Assembly (NCBI GenBank): GCA_013397075.1
Contig: VWZS01010096.1
Coordinates: 496,001-560,000 of the forward strand
DNA length: 64,000 nucleotides
From: Rhabdornis inornatus
Lineage: Eukaryota > Chordata > Aves > Passeriformes > Rhabdornithidae
Direction: 5' to 3'
Below the pieces are notes generated by a model. It was given only the letters and a program-made list of their open reading frames with translations, ran no database searches and was not told where the DNA came from. Made by a program: the position numbers and the translations under genes. This document shows positions 48,421 to 60,989 of the stretch, piece by piece (position 1 is the stretch's first letter; each line of letters begins with the position of its first letter).

Positions 48421-50184
48421 ACCCAGCATCGCTCCAGCCTCCAGCCAACCAAAAGCTGCTCAGAAGATAAGGGCTTAGGTAAGTTTGTGTGTGCTGGTGA
48501 AGGAGGGGGGAGTGGGAGGCCCGGGCTCGTCCTTGAGCATCACAGTCATAGCCGCTTCCTCGAGAACAGGAAAAAACAGGCTCGTTTCCACCGACGTGTG
48601 GAGCCTGCTGAGTAACGCCGGGTGGGAGAGCGAGGGACAGGACAGACGCTGCAGCGCCCGGCGAGAGTCGTCAGCTCCATCCTGCTGCTCCATCCCGCTG
48701 CCCGAGGGCTTCCAAACCTCCCCGCACTTCCAGCAGGCTCTGCCCGAGTGGTTGAAGCAGCCCAGCAGGGTCGGGAGGGTTTGTGCTTCCTGGGGCCATT
48801 CGATCCAGATGGAGCAGAAGGGTGTGATGTTTGCACTTCCCTCCTAATGGCACTGCCAGTTCACAGCTGGAATATATAAGGGACAATATCTGGCCCTGTG
48901 TGCTGGCTGGAGTTGCACTTCTTCATCACAAATTCCCTGCTGGGTGTGTGGTGAGAGAAGGGAAGGGAAGGGACGCACATCAAAGAGAGCCAAAACCTGG
49001 GAAAGCATCTGATAATGGAGGATCCTGCTGAGACCTGAAAACTGAAAGGAGATTAAAAGCCGGGCAGAGGTTGGAAACTGGAGGGGAAGGACTGAGCCAG
49101 CAAAGGAGAAGGATGAAGAGAAAAGGTTAAACCAGTGCACACCAACAAACCCCAGGGTCTGGTGCTACAAAAACCAGAGGCCCATGACAACCAACAGGTG
49201 CCCTGTGCTGAGGTCAGGCTCACACAGGATCCCAGACCTGCCCTCCCTGCAATTCCCCAGCTCAGTGGCTCTGGAAGGGAGTGACCTTAATTCCCCCTGC
49301 TCATGGCCAGCCAAGCACAAGGTCACAACTGCCACTTCCACTCCTCATGCTCTCCCTTCTTCCCTGCTATTCCCAGCTCAGACATTTTTCCAGAGCTCAA
49401 GTTGTCTCCTACCCTTGCTGCCTGCATTCATCACACACAGCACATTGCCAGAGCATCTTTCCCTTTGCCAGAGCATCCTTCCCAGGAGAGATGAACTGTG
49501 CCAGGAGAGTGGCAGCACGAAGCCATCTCGGCCGTGGGCCAGAGAGAAAGGCTCCTCTCAAGCTGCCTTTGGGAGCAGGAGCATGAGGATATCTGGGTGG
49601 GGGACTTTGGGAGGAGCATGAGGCACCTCAGCCCCACTGAGCAGTAAAGGAGAGGCCTATCTTTCTCTCATCACTTAGAAAAAGCCACAGCATGGTCTTG
49701 CTCATGGACAGACAGGAAAGATGCATCAGGACTAATGACTGAACACACACTTTTAGCTCCTGTCTCAGCTCTAATGTAAGAGCAGCCTCTTTCCTGATGG
49801 CTCTGGGGGTTTTCACTCAAATAATCCAATTTAAACCTTTTTGGTTAGCAGATATTCAGCCACAGATAAATGGCTGGAGCTACACGAAGCTCTTATTTAT
49901 GTCTTCTCTGTGCCTTAAAACCATGATTAGAGCTGTGATCCTTGCTGTGGATACAAGGGAAGAAATGGAAGAGTAAAGGAGAGAGGGCTGTAAGGTTGCT
50001 TTTGCCTGTACAGCTGCTGAGAAGGTCTGTGCACACCCACAGCGTGGACAGTGCTTGGTAGCAGTTTTGGAAGTGCTTGGCCACATCATGCTGGGAGCAC
50101 TGATGTCACAGCAGCGGTGCCACATGGACGTGGGCACGGGCTCCTGGTACCCACAGGGGAGGCCACACTCAGCTGTTCCAGAGT

Positions 50185-50235
50185 CACTGAATGGTCAGGG
50201 TTGGAAAGGAGATCTGGAGATCATGCCAAAGCAGG
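50185..50235 (-). repeat. Short CR1 3'-end fragment
   Basis: 'gagtcactgaatggtcaggg', 'ttggaaaggagatctggaga' and 'tcatgcc' match the reverse complement of an avian CR1 terminus. Only about 50 bp remain. Confidence 0.65.
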
Positions 50236-52349
50236 TTGGCACTCACCTCCCAGCCACAGCAGGTGACCAGAGGGTTTAGGGTGGCAGTGCCCCTTCTCCT
50301 CATCACCTACATCTCCATCTCCTCCATGGCTCTCCACACAAATGCTGTGGAAATGTTCACCTCTCCCTTTCCCCTTTTGAACTGCAGCCCATCCTCCCAC
50401 CTGCAGACCTGCAAAGTGACAGGATGCTCTGGTAACTCTCCCTGGTGTTTGAGGCATGGTGTGAGCAGGTCAAGCCAAGAGGAAAACCTCCAGGAGCCTG
50501 GACACGTGTTGCAGGCACACGGGACAGATGATTTCTGGCTGTAACTCCATGGTGCCTGGCACAGCCACTGTGCTGGGAACCACGTGCTGCTTGAAGCAGC
50601 CAGGCAAATGTAACTATGGCAAAAACACAGCTGGGATGGCAGCAACAGCGACTGGTGAGGAGCACAGGGGATGTGAGCCAGACCAGAGAAACTCTGCACA
50701 TCTCTGAGATTACAGCCCGCTGACCCCCCCCCCCCCCTTTGCTTCAGGCCCTGTCTCCCTGCTGCTTTTCCCCAGAGAAATAAAGTGCATTGGACATTGC
50801 GTGTGTGTGGTTTTACCTTGTCCCCTGTGGCAGGTTTTGAAGCTCTGGGCTCAGGTGAGGCCAAGCTGGCAGCGAAGCAGAGGTGAGGAACTGCCCATGG
50901 TGAGAGAGCGAGCCCTGTACAACCCCAGGGAAGGGAAGGAGCCAGTCAAAGGCTGTGTCTTTTTGGGCACCACAGTGGTTCAGCCAGAAGAGACACAGAG
51001 CCAGAAGAAATGCCATGCTCACACCAGGGTGTTTGATGCAGAGTGTGGCTCTGGGACACAGGGCAGTGCCAGACCCACGTGTGCAGGTCTGAGCCCAGGC
51101 ACAGGAGTGGGATTGGGCTGTTCCAGCAAGCTCCTCCTCACCAAGGCTGGGACAGACCCTCTGCCCGCTGTGCCACAGCCCCCAGGCCCCTGCACAAGCC
51201 ACCCTCTGACCCCTTGGGCAGCTTTTTTGGCTCTCCCCTCCAATGGGGCTGTTCAAGGACAGGCAGCTGGCCAGCATGGGCTGCACTAGGTGAGACAGTT
51301 CATACTGCAGGCTTATGCAACAGCCTCTCAGCCCAGCCCCATACATGTACTCAGATGTCTTCATGCTGCTCTGTATCTAATTTAATTACGTGCTTCCTGT
51401 CTCATTTAGCTTAGCAGCCTCCCGTGGCTCCGGCTCCATTGCCTCCATTATCAGCCCTTGTTTTGGAATACAAAAATCTCATCTGTGTCGCAACGCCTGG
51501 GGCCAGGCTCCCTTCCCAGAAGCGTGCCACAGCCTTGCAAGCACCAATCCAGCTCCCATCCAGAGCAGTTTCATCTCCAGCAGGAAGGTCCTGGCAGTGC
51601 AGGCAGGTGCATTGCTGCCTGCTGGGGCTGGGCTGGGCTCTGAAGGCACCCACAGCCAGCCTCACCAGCATTTGGGAGGGGTACAGCCACTGCCTGGCTT
51701 CACCCTCAGCAGCAAAACACACCCCATCAGCCCCAGAGATTGCTGCTGAGGGTTCTGGGTGGGTGTTTGCAAAATGCCAGCAACTTTGGAAAACACAGAA
51801 ACAAAGGTTTCAGCCCCAAACTACAGAAATGGAGTGGGGAATAGGAAAACAAGGATTTAGTGTCAGGGTGCAAAGTGCCCCAGTGCACAGTCAAGCTCTG
51901 GCAGCAGTATTTTTGTATTTTTATACTGTTTGACTGGAATAAGGAGAAGATACAGAAATAGATTGGGAAGGGGAGGCAGGGAGAAGGAAGAGGGGAAGAG
52001 CCAAGGTGAGCTGTGCTGTTGGGGTCTCACTGCATCACCAGGCAGGCTCACCCAGGAGTCTGTCCCCGATTTCTCCTAAACCAGTGGGGAACCACAGAGG
52101 TGGCAATCAGGAATGGTCAAACCTGAAGGTGCTCCAGCAGAGCCTGCCATGAAATCAGGGAGGTGCTGAATGCAAAGGAGCAGAAACAGGAGGTTTAAAG
52201 GCCCTGCTTATGTTGCATAGCCCCTTCCTCCACCTGCAAGCTGCTGATAAGCCCTGGATGTCTTCAAGGAGAGAAGTAAGCCAGGGAGATGGGAATGGGG
52301 TGGAGGCTGTGCAGGCAGGAGTGCGGTGATGGGGGCAGGGTTTAGTGGT

Positions 52350-52428
52350 GGGCTTGGCAATGCTGTGCTAATGGTTAGAGCTGATGATCTTAGAGGTCTT
52401 TTCCAACCTGAGAAGTTCTATGATGATG
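52350..52428 (+). repeat. CR1 3'-end fragment, plus orientation
   Basis: 'gggcttggcaatgctgtgct', 'aatggttagagctgatgatc', 'ttagaggtcttttccaacct' and terminal 'gttctatgatgatg' are the last 80 bp of a CR1 element. Confidence 0.8.
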
Positions 52429-55400
52429 CCAGGGAGGAGCAGGGAAGCTGCCAAGGCTGAGACAGCAGCCAGGCATTTGCAAGTGGTCCCTGAGTAGCCA
52501 CATTGCAGCTGGGTCTCAGCCATGGGCACGGCTTATGGGACAGGGACAGTCAGCTGTGACACACCATATCCCTGTGGCTGCAGGAGAGCCTGGCTCCATC
52601 TGTGCCTGCCCAGCCCATCCCAGCTGCCCATGCAGGACCCCTCACCCTGGCCCACGGGGCGTTTGATGGGTTCCCAGCGCGCCACGTTCACATGCAGCAC
52701 GGGAGGAAATAGCTGCTCTGGAAATTTGTAGCAGTGCGGAAAGAGATTATTGAAATAATATTAAAAAAGAAGTAATAATTAGAATTACAAATGAGGTTTT
52801 CGAGGGGCAGCTGTTATCCACTCTGCTCACGTGCTCGCTTTGCACAGCTGCACAGGGAGAGGTAGCTGACAGCAGGTACTTTTAATCTTCCCTTTCCGTT
52901 CCCGGCACCTGCTTTTTAAAGCCACTGAACAGCCAGGAAAAAAAGCTAAAATACGATGGCTAAATATATCCTAACTAAGAGGAGACACAGAGCAGCACTA
53001 ATGGCAGATCCTTCCTTGGATGCATTCAAATTGGTTTGGCTCGGAGACAGGCTGAGGGAAGAAGCAGAAGATGAAAAGGAAAAACAGTAGAAGGGATTTA
53101 GGGGAAAAAACAAGGGGGATAGAAAGAAGCCAGGGGGACTGGCAAATTCCACTACACCCATTTCCAGAGGAAAACAAGCCCATTTAGTTTTTGCTTTTAA
53201 GTGCAACCCCGGGCAGACCACAGAGCAAACACTCACCTTTCGCAGGGAGAGTGGGCTGTGCCCTCAGTGTGCCCAGGGCCAGATGAGATCCAGGTCACTG
53301 CTTTTCCTGCTGGCCAGACCTGCTCAGGAGATGCTCAGCCCTCCCTCACTGAAGCCCCACCCGGTTTCTGCAGTAAATCTCTCACCATGCAATTTCCTAC
53401 TAAAACCTAACCTTGCCTCAACTGCCCTGCTCCCTGCTGATGCCTCCTCTTCCCCCCTTGCTAGCCAGGATTGCCCTCAGCTGCTGCCTGACCCTTCTCC
53501 AGCAATCCCAGGCTCCTCCAGACCCCCCAACTGGCCTGTGACTAGCTGGTGGCTCTCACCCTGCTCCTGCTCATCCCTCCCTGGTTTATCCCATAAGGAT
53601 GAAACAAGCTGAGACCCAGATGTGAGCTGCCTGCTGGAGCACAGGGCTGCTTTTTACGGTCTGGAGAAAGCTCTTCATCTGTTGTTTGCTGTTCATGACC
53701 TGATCATGCTCGATCCATCCACACTCCTCCCTATCTCAGGAGCTTTTGCATCCCCCACTGCTGCTCCTGGTGCAGGGAACAGGCTCAGCACTTGTTTCCA
53801 CCTCTGGCCATGATGGCTTTGGGATTTGGGGCAGGGAATCTATCGTGGGCAGCAGTGGGGTGTACTCAGAGAAGGATAGCAATGTGCTGCTGGAAGGATC
53901 TTGGGATTTTCCTTCCTTGCAGGCCCTACTGGCACATTTCTGACTCATCTCCCCAAACTGGACCCCTGGGGAACCTGGTTCCAAATTTCCCCAACTGAGC
54001 CATGGAGCCAACACATCTCCACTCTGCTGCCCAATCCGGTGTGTCTGCACCAGTGAAACCAGGGGCTGAGGAGAAACAGTTTCTCCTGTCCTCTTCCTCC
54101 TCTGCAGTTTGGCTGGGAGACACCCCTCCATCCCCAGGATTGCAGCTTTTCAGACACTCAGACAGAGAACAAATAGTCTCAGGCTGTTTATTAAATCCTC
54201 AGGGTGTCTATACAGAAGGGGTGTAACACTGCACAACGTGGTGACACGACTCAGTGGGGAATGGTCACCAGAGGGGTTTGTGGCGTGGCTGAGGAGCTTC
54301 TGCAGCCTCCCAGGGAAGGGGAGCCTGGCAAACAAGCAGGGGGAATGCAGGGAGCCAAGCCCATGCCTTTCCCTGAGCAGGAAGGGATCAGACTGAGCAG
54401 CCTGAGTGGCCTGCCCAAGCTGCTCCTGTTGATACCTCCCCACACCAGCAGCACCTGGACACTGCGGAGGTGGCAGCTGCAGCAGCAGGATCTCAAGGAA
54501 ATAAAAACATGGCAGAGGAAAGCACTTTTGAGCTGTTCTTTCTGCCTGGTGGCTCACTTCTGAGTTCACTGCGTGCAGCAGAGCCATCCCCAGTCTCTTC
54601 TGAGCCACCCACGAGTTTATTTCCAGTGGAATGAGACATCTTTGTTATTTCAAGCAGCCCTGGTGGGCGCTTCGGCTTGTAGTCAGGTCCTCAAGGGGAC
54701 ACTGCCATCCCACCAATGTGGAGGTGCCAAGGAGCTTAGGGACAATTGAGCTCTGATTTGGGTAACTCGTAGAGGAGCTGGGGAGAGAGGTTATAAAAAG
54801 ATTAAATCTTCAGTTGTAGTTCTTAAGGAAGGGGGATCTACCCCAGGGTGTGCTCTATTTGCTGCCAGGAGTCCCATGGAGGTCTGCAGGAGCAAACACA
54901 GCAGCAGGTGCCTCCTTCCCCTCACTTCTGTTCAGCTGGTGGCTGCAGGCACTGACAGAGCACCATGAAGACGTTTCTCTCAGGATAATGCTCTCATCTC
55001 CTCTGGAGATGCAAAGCTGAGCAGCTCCTCATCCATCATGTTTTAGAGCCAGCCTGGGGCGTGCAGCACATGAGGCAAACTGGGAGGTGTGGGGCTACTT
55101 GAGACAAACAATTCACAGCACAGCTGGTCCCCAGAGCTCCCTGGTCCCTCCAGGAGCAGGCACTGCCTTTTCTCCCGTGCCTTTTTGCCAGGAATGTTGG
55201 ATGTTTTTGGTAAACATCTCATCCCCCTCTGCCACCTCCCTCCCACGGCCTCAGTTCCCTGAACTCCGCTGAGTTCATCGCAGTCCCAGATTAGAGGCAC
55301 GTTCTCCTGTAAAGCCAGGAGGAGGCACAGAGCACAATGACTGACTTTGCCGAGCAAATACAGCCCACACACCTTTATTGAGGCTATTTTTATAAACCAG

Positions 55401-55779
55401 AGAGCCACGGGGGTGCCCAGCTGTGAGTGACCCCAGCACGGCTGCCCTCTACCCTAGCCAGCCCCTGCCACAAGCACTGCATGTGCAGCGTGCATGGAAG
55501 AAGGAGAAAAAGAAGGAAGACAAAAGACTTGGGGACAAGACGAGCCTCTGCAAAGCCCAAGGGGTGCGTGGTAGAGAGAAGCATTCTGGTCTAGCAGCAA
55601 AATGAACTTTAATTCCAGTTCTGGGATATAATGCTACGATGCCAGAGAGAGCACAGCACCAAGGAAAGAGACAACTGCAGCAGCCCCAGGGATGAAAGAC
55701 AATGCAGAAATGATGTGAAACGTTTTGTTCTTATGTAACAGGCAAGGAAGAGCTCTTAGGAGCTTTACAGTGGCAGTAG

Positions 55780-56070
55780 GAGGCATGTAGGAGGGAGATG
55801 GCATGACCAGAGATGGGTGTGTGGGGAAGGGAAAGGCAAAGAAGAGAGGAGAGGTGGATGGGGATGGAGGGGAGGCAAACAGGGGGAGGTTAAGGGAGAC
55901 CCAGGCTCAGAGAGATGAGGACAAACAGTGCTGGTGAACAGGAAAGTTTGGAGTGCTTCAAGGAAGAGGAAGAGGAGGAGGGAAGACAACCAGGGCAGGA
56001 CAGAGGAGAGAGGATTTTGGAGGGAGAAGCCAGAGGCCCCCAAGGAGGGGAGAGCTTGCACTGATGGGTG
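55780..56070 (+). repeat. Purine-rich (G/A) low-complexity stretch
   Basis: About 290 bases dominated by G and A on the plus strand (for example 'gggaagggaaaggcaaagaa', 'ggatggggatggaggggagg'). Open frames on the opposite strand here encode only Pro/Ser/Leu-rich low complexity and are not genes. Confidence 0.7.
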
Positions 56071-58062
56071 AGAGGCACTCCAGGACTGGCATGAGGTATG
56101 CCTTGCTATTGCTCTGAATGCTGTAAACATTTTGGTTTTGTGTCTATCAGTGAACATTCAGTTCAGTTTGATACATGTGCTCTTAGGGGTAACTGGAAGC
56201 TTAGCAGAGTTTTACGTCTCTTACTACTACTCAGACTTATACACGAGGCAAACACAACACTGGCTAAAGATCTCAGTTTATGCCATTTATGCCTAATTCT
56301 CCTATTTTAACATGCACATCTATGTCTCAGAAAAGCTTCTCTAGTAAAGGACACTAAATAAGATACAGATGAAATCACATGCACTCTCATCCACCCACAC
56401 CCCCAGACACACACAGCAATTTCCCCCTCCCCTGCTTAGACTGGCAAGATTTTGCCCTTCACACTCCCCAGCATGGACAACAGGGACCCCTTGGTGCATT
56501 ACTGAGTCCACTAAAAGTGATGGAAATCATCCCAAGCCTGGCTGATGGACCAAAGCAGGAGAAACTTTAGATGGATTAGAGTTCTGCATCTGATCCTGGA
56601 GTTAGCACCACCTGAAGCTCATAGAAAAGGGAAAGGAAATTTGTGAACTCTTTTTCCCTTCTGCCATCAAACTACCTAGGAGCTGACTGGGTACATGCCA
56701 GCAAACAGAATAAAAAGAACTGAGTGAACCAATATTTTTCCCCTCTCTTCATGTGATGGCACACTTTAACGCTGCTCCAAAGAGGAGGAAAATTTTGGAG
56801 GTGTGTGCTTGTGGAGAGGGGAAATGGGTTTGTAGGTTGTGAATATCTCTTTCACACCAGGAAGAGATGAATCAAGGATAGGATATTTGTCCTTGATGGG
56901 GATTAGTCACCACTCAGCTCTTTCCAAAGCTTTGGCTCAGTCATTATTTCCTTGATCAGCCCCTGGTTTAAGGGGTAGAGTTACAAGCTGCTTATTTTGA
57001 TTCACTTCAGAACAGCATTTGTCATAAAAGAAGCAGCTGGTGCCATTTTCTTGTTTAAGAAAAAACAGAATTTTACTTTAAATAACTAGTCTGCTTTCCT
57101 TCCAGAGAGACAAACTGCAAGAGCAGCAACCAAAATAACTGTGGTAGACTCACATGCCTCAGACAACACTTTTGCTCCCCTCTGTGTTCTAGGATGCTGT
57201 TCCCAATGGAAGGGCCTTATCTGACACCAATTTAATGGGGAAAACTCTTCTCCTGCATCAGCCAGCCTGATTCCAGCTCCTGTCACCACTGCAGCAATGG
57301 CATTTCCAGGTGTGCCCTGCCCCAAGCAATTCCCCAGGTGGATGGAGGATGGAGGAGAGAAGGGAGCTTGGATTTACAGGGTGTTGGCCACTTTGAAGTT
57401 TTCCCACGAGTTCTGATGTGAAATGAAAGGACAACAGCACCAACGCTGCTGGATGATCTTGAGGAGAGATGGATGGAGTCAGACTCTGAACAGGACAAGG
57501 GTTTGTTTGTAGCCACCAGGGGAGCCTGGGGATTGTCCCCACTCACATTCCTCGACACAAGCATCTCCTTCCTGCTGTGTCCCCTGGCCTGGCTGTCTCT
57601 GTGACCCTCCCCAGGGTGCTGCAGAGTCTTGTCTGGGGTGCCTCAGCTGGCACTAGAGGTCAGCACCACCCAAGCCTGCTCAGATCTGTCTGGAGAGAAT
57701 ACCACAAGGCAGTTGTCTGCTGCAGTGGCCTTCTGCCTTCTCTTTAAAAGCCCTGACTGCTTAAGCCTCCTGCTGCTGGCCCTCACATCCTGGGCTGTTC
57801 TGGGATGCTTTTTGCACTTGCAGGCAAAAGGAGGGTGGAAAGGAGGAAGGCAGGGATAGACAAGGTGGCCTCCCTTCAGCACCTGCAACACTTGTTTGAT
57901 GCCACAGTGCTGGGAAGCTGAGTGTCACTGGGATCACTGGGTAAAACTGGGACCACAGGCTGCTGCCTTAAGATTTTAGCTCTTATATTTTTCAGATCCT
58001 GTACTGCATTAGTGCATAACTCTAAACTCCATATAGAATGTTAGCCACTGTCTTCACATTTT

Positions 58063-58403
58063 GGTCAGACAAAATGATCCCTCTAGGCCTGAAACTCAAG
58101 GACACCCTACAGCCTCAGGCCCTGAAAAGTATAAAAAAAAGTGAATTGGGGGAGGGCAAACTGGGGGTATATGACTTCATTACCTGAAGCTGTAATTGGA
58201 GGATTAACCCCTGATATGTAAATGGACCAAACTTATAATAGTCTGAAAAACTTGTGACCATTGTCCATCCTGGGTGTAGCCTCTGGGAGGCTTTTGACTG
58301 TCCAAGGTGTACTTATTGAAGGCCTTTAATAAATAAAACTTTTATTCTCTTAACTCTGTCTAGTCTCTGTTCTAGGTAGCCACTCCAAGGCATCAGTTTT
58401 TGG
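58063..58403 (+). mobile_element. Solo LTR, copy B
   Basis: Shares a colinear series of blocks with copy C (63528-63890): 'actcaaggacac', 'gtaaatggaccaaacttata', 'gtgaccattgtcc', 'ttgaaggcctttaataaata', 'ttattctcttaactctgtct' and the ending 'aggcatca'. It carries AATAAA at its 3' end (around 58327-58337). No internal proviral genes are adjacent. Confidence 0.75.
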
Positions 58404-60989
58404 TGACCCAGATGGGACAGGAAACTGCAAAAGCAGCCTGTACCCCTGGGAGATCCCAGTCTGTCCTGTGTCACACAGGGGTGGCACACAGCATTTCTGG
58501 GAGAGTTCCTCCAGCCTCTGCTTACAGCCAGAGAGAGAAGATTTCCATCCTCCCTTGTAGGTCAAGCCCTGAGTGTTTCACTGCAGTGTGAAACAGCCAC
58601 TGGATGTGTGGCTCTGTGTCCTTTGCTTCCACCTCTGATTCCTTCCACACATTGCACAGGTTCCCCAGACCTGTCCCACTGTGCCTTGCTTGCCATAAAG
58701 CTGTGGGACACTCAGCTCCTTCCTGCACAATCTGGTGCCCTTGGAGAAATCATGGCAGATCTGGAGCATTTTCCAGATATCTCTCAGTGCTCCCACCTTT
58801 GAGCAAGCAGCAAAAAGTTTGTGTGGAATTGCCAGGTCAAGACCTTGAGCTTTGTGTCTCTGGTGTCCCACGGGGGCCTCGTGTGCCTTGAAAGCTCCAG
58901 GAGCTGTCACTGAGCCTGGGCATGGCTGCAGAATGCCACCTCTGTCACCACACACCAGCCCCTGCTCCTCAGGTGTCCTTGCAGGGGCAGAGGACAGCCA
59001 GGAGTGCTGGGTCACTGCTGCTCTTTCTCACCATTCCTCATGGAAATTTAACTGGAGATAGGATTTGCCTTCCAAAGACCTGGAGGATTCTGCTGCTGAC
59101 CAACCAGGCACCGAAAAGCAGGTTTCCCTACTGAACATAAAGTTTGCACTTGCACTGTATTTGAATTTCAGTGTCTTGGAAACCACAGGAATAAACCTCC
59201 AGAATAAACCCAGCATGGTTACCACCTCTATCTTGATCCTAAACCTATTTGTCCTACTATCCTGCACATCATCCTGGCAAAAAGCCTCAAAAAGCTGTTC
59301 CCTACTTAATCGATGGACAGTCATTTTTAATATCCAACCAGACTTTTTTTAATCTTGTTCCAAACACATTATGCTTGGCTTTAGAATTCATTCTACCTCA
59401 TTTACACCACATTACACAAAGTCTTTATCAGCAGCTTTCTGATGTAATCAAACCAACCCACCACCCTTGGCTGGAGCAGAGGTTTACAGCCTCTGGTCTG
59501 GGGATGACTGAGAGAAGGAAAAGATCCATGGGGTCACTTTCCAGGCCTCCATGAAATTAAGAAAACAGACCTCTGGTCTGTCGGCTCAAATCCACAGACA
59601 GGCTGTCTGCTTCTCCCCTCAAAAATATTGCAAGAATCTGCCAAGCTGGAACAGCAGTGCCATGGAAATGGGGCCATCAGGTGGCAGGAATTATTGTCCA
59701 GCAGCACAGGGGAGGTGCTACACCCCTGACATCTGCACAGTCTTCTCCTGCAGCGGCCATCCAGGCTATGGGAATAGATATAATAGATATAATAGATATA
59801 TAATAGGGCCAAAGAGCACCTCACAGCCCACTGCACACCCAGATACCCATCCTGCTCACTCCATGCTCTGTGTCCCACTGGAAGCAAGCACCCTGCAGCA
59901 GGGCCTGTGTCTTGGGGAGTTCTTTGCAGGACACTGAACCCACAGTGGACAATTGGTAGGTAGGAACAGTCAGTAATCAGGAAATAACCAAAATAGAAAT
60001 GTGATTTTTCACATTACCAGGTACCACATGCAAATTGCCATCTGCTGTGGCAGACGGGTCTTGTGCTTTTCTCACACCTCAGCAAGGGGCAGAGGGGACA
60101 TTCCTGCTCTCCACTCTCTCCCAACAGGTCATTCCTGAGGAGCCACCAAGCCTGAGACAGCCTTTGTGCAAGGTTTTGGACAAGTGCCCAGCACAACAGA
60201 GCCTGAGTGACAACTGGGGCCCTGAGACTGAGCTACCACACAAATAAATAACAGCCATGAAAAACAATCATTCCCATCAGAAGACCTGCCTGCCCAGGCT
60301 TAGAGAGAGCTTTTGGGATTACCTTCCTCACAAGGAAAACTCAGCTCCTTGATAGTCCTGTGGAGAACACTCTGAGTCTCCAGCCCTGAAGGAAAAGGGG
60401 CAGTGGCAGGGTAGCAGCTGTGTCATAAGGGGTGCAAACAAAATGGGGAGGTGAGCTGAGTTTGCTGATGGTTTCCACTCCAGGAAAGGGAATGAATCCT
60501 GTGCCTTTGTCTCCTCCCTCCCTCCCCTCGCTCTCTGGGTCCAGACCCCATCAGCCAACGTGTGAGACGTGGGCTGGATGTGGCTTCACAAGCATCAGAA
60601 CTGCCCTTGGGGCCCTTCCAAGCACAAGGGAGAGGTGAGAGACAGGGAGATGTGTGGAAGCGTGGAAAGGTGTTATTTACACACAAACCAACCCAGGGAT
60701 TTTAAAGGAAACCTGCCTTGCCCACAGATGAGCCTGTGACTCGGGAGGGTTGTGGGTTTGTTCTAGAGAGAGGCAATGACTGCAAGGTGCTACTGCTAAC
60801 AACGAAAAAAAAAGCACAGAAAGTCAAAGAGTCTTAATACCATGCCTGGATCACTCTCTGAAAGTTTCCCCTGCCCCTTCTCCCTCTTTTCCCATTCCCA
60901 CTGCTTTTAACACCAAGAAAGTTTCACATTTAGACATGGGTTTTGGCTGTTGTGGGAAGCACGTGGTTTCTGAGGGCCCCATCGCTGCT
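58404..60989. other. RGS8 downstream region or 3' UTR
   Basis: No coding region recognised. The RGS8 3' UTR must begin at 60989, but I could not pick a convincing AATAAA on the minus strand in this interval, so its end is undefined. A short tandem repeat lies at 59774-59806. Confidence 0.4.
59774..59806 (+). repeat. (ATAGATATA)n microsatellite
   Basis: About three and a half units of a 9-bp 'atagatata' repeat with one slipped unit, in non-coding DNA. Confidence 0.8.

Larger units (their letters stand above)
48421..58060. other. Intergenic region between RGS16 and RGS8
   Basis: No gene recognised. Holds two CR1 scraps (50185-50235 and 52350-52428), a C-homopolymer of 14 at about 50724-50737, and a purine-rich stretch at about 55780-56070. 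Part of the right side could belong to a long RGS8 3' UTR. Confidence 0.5.
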
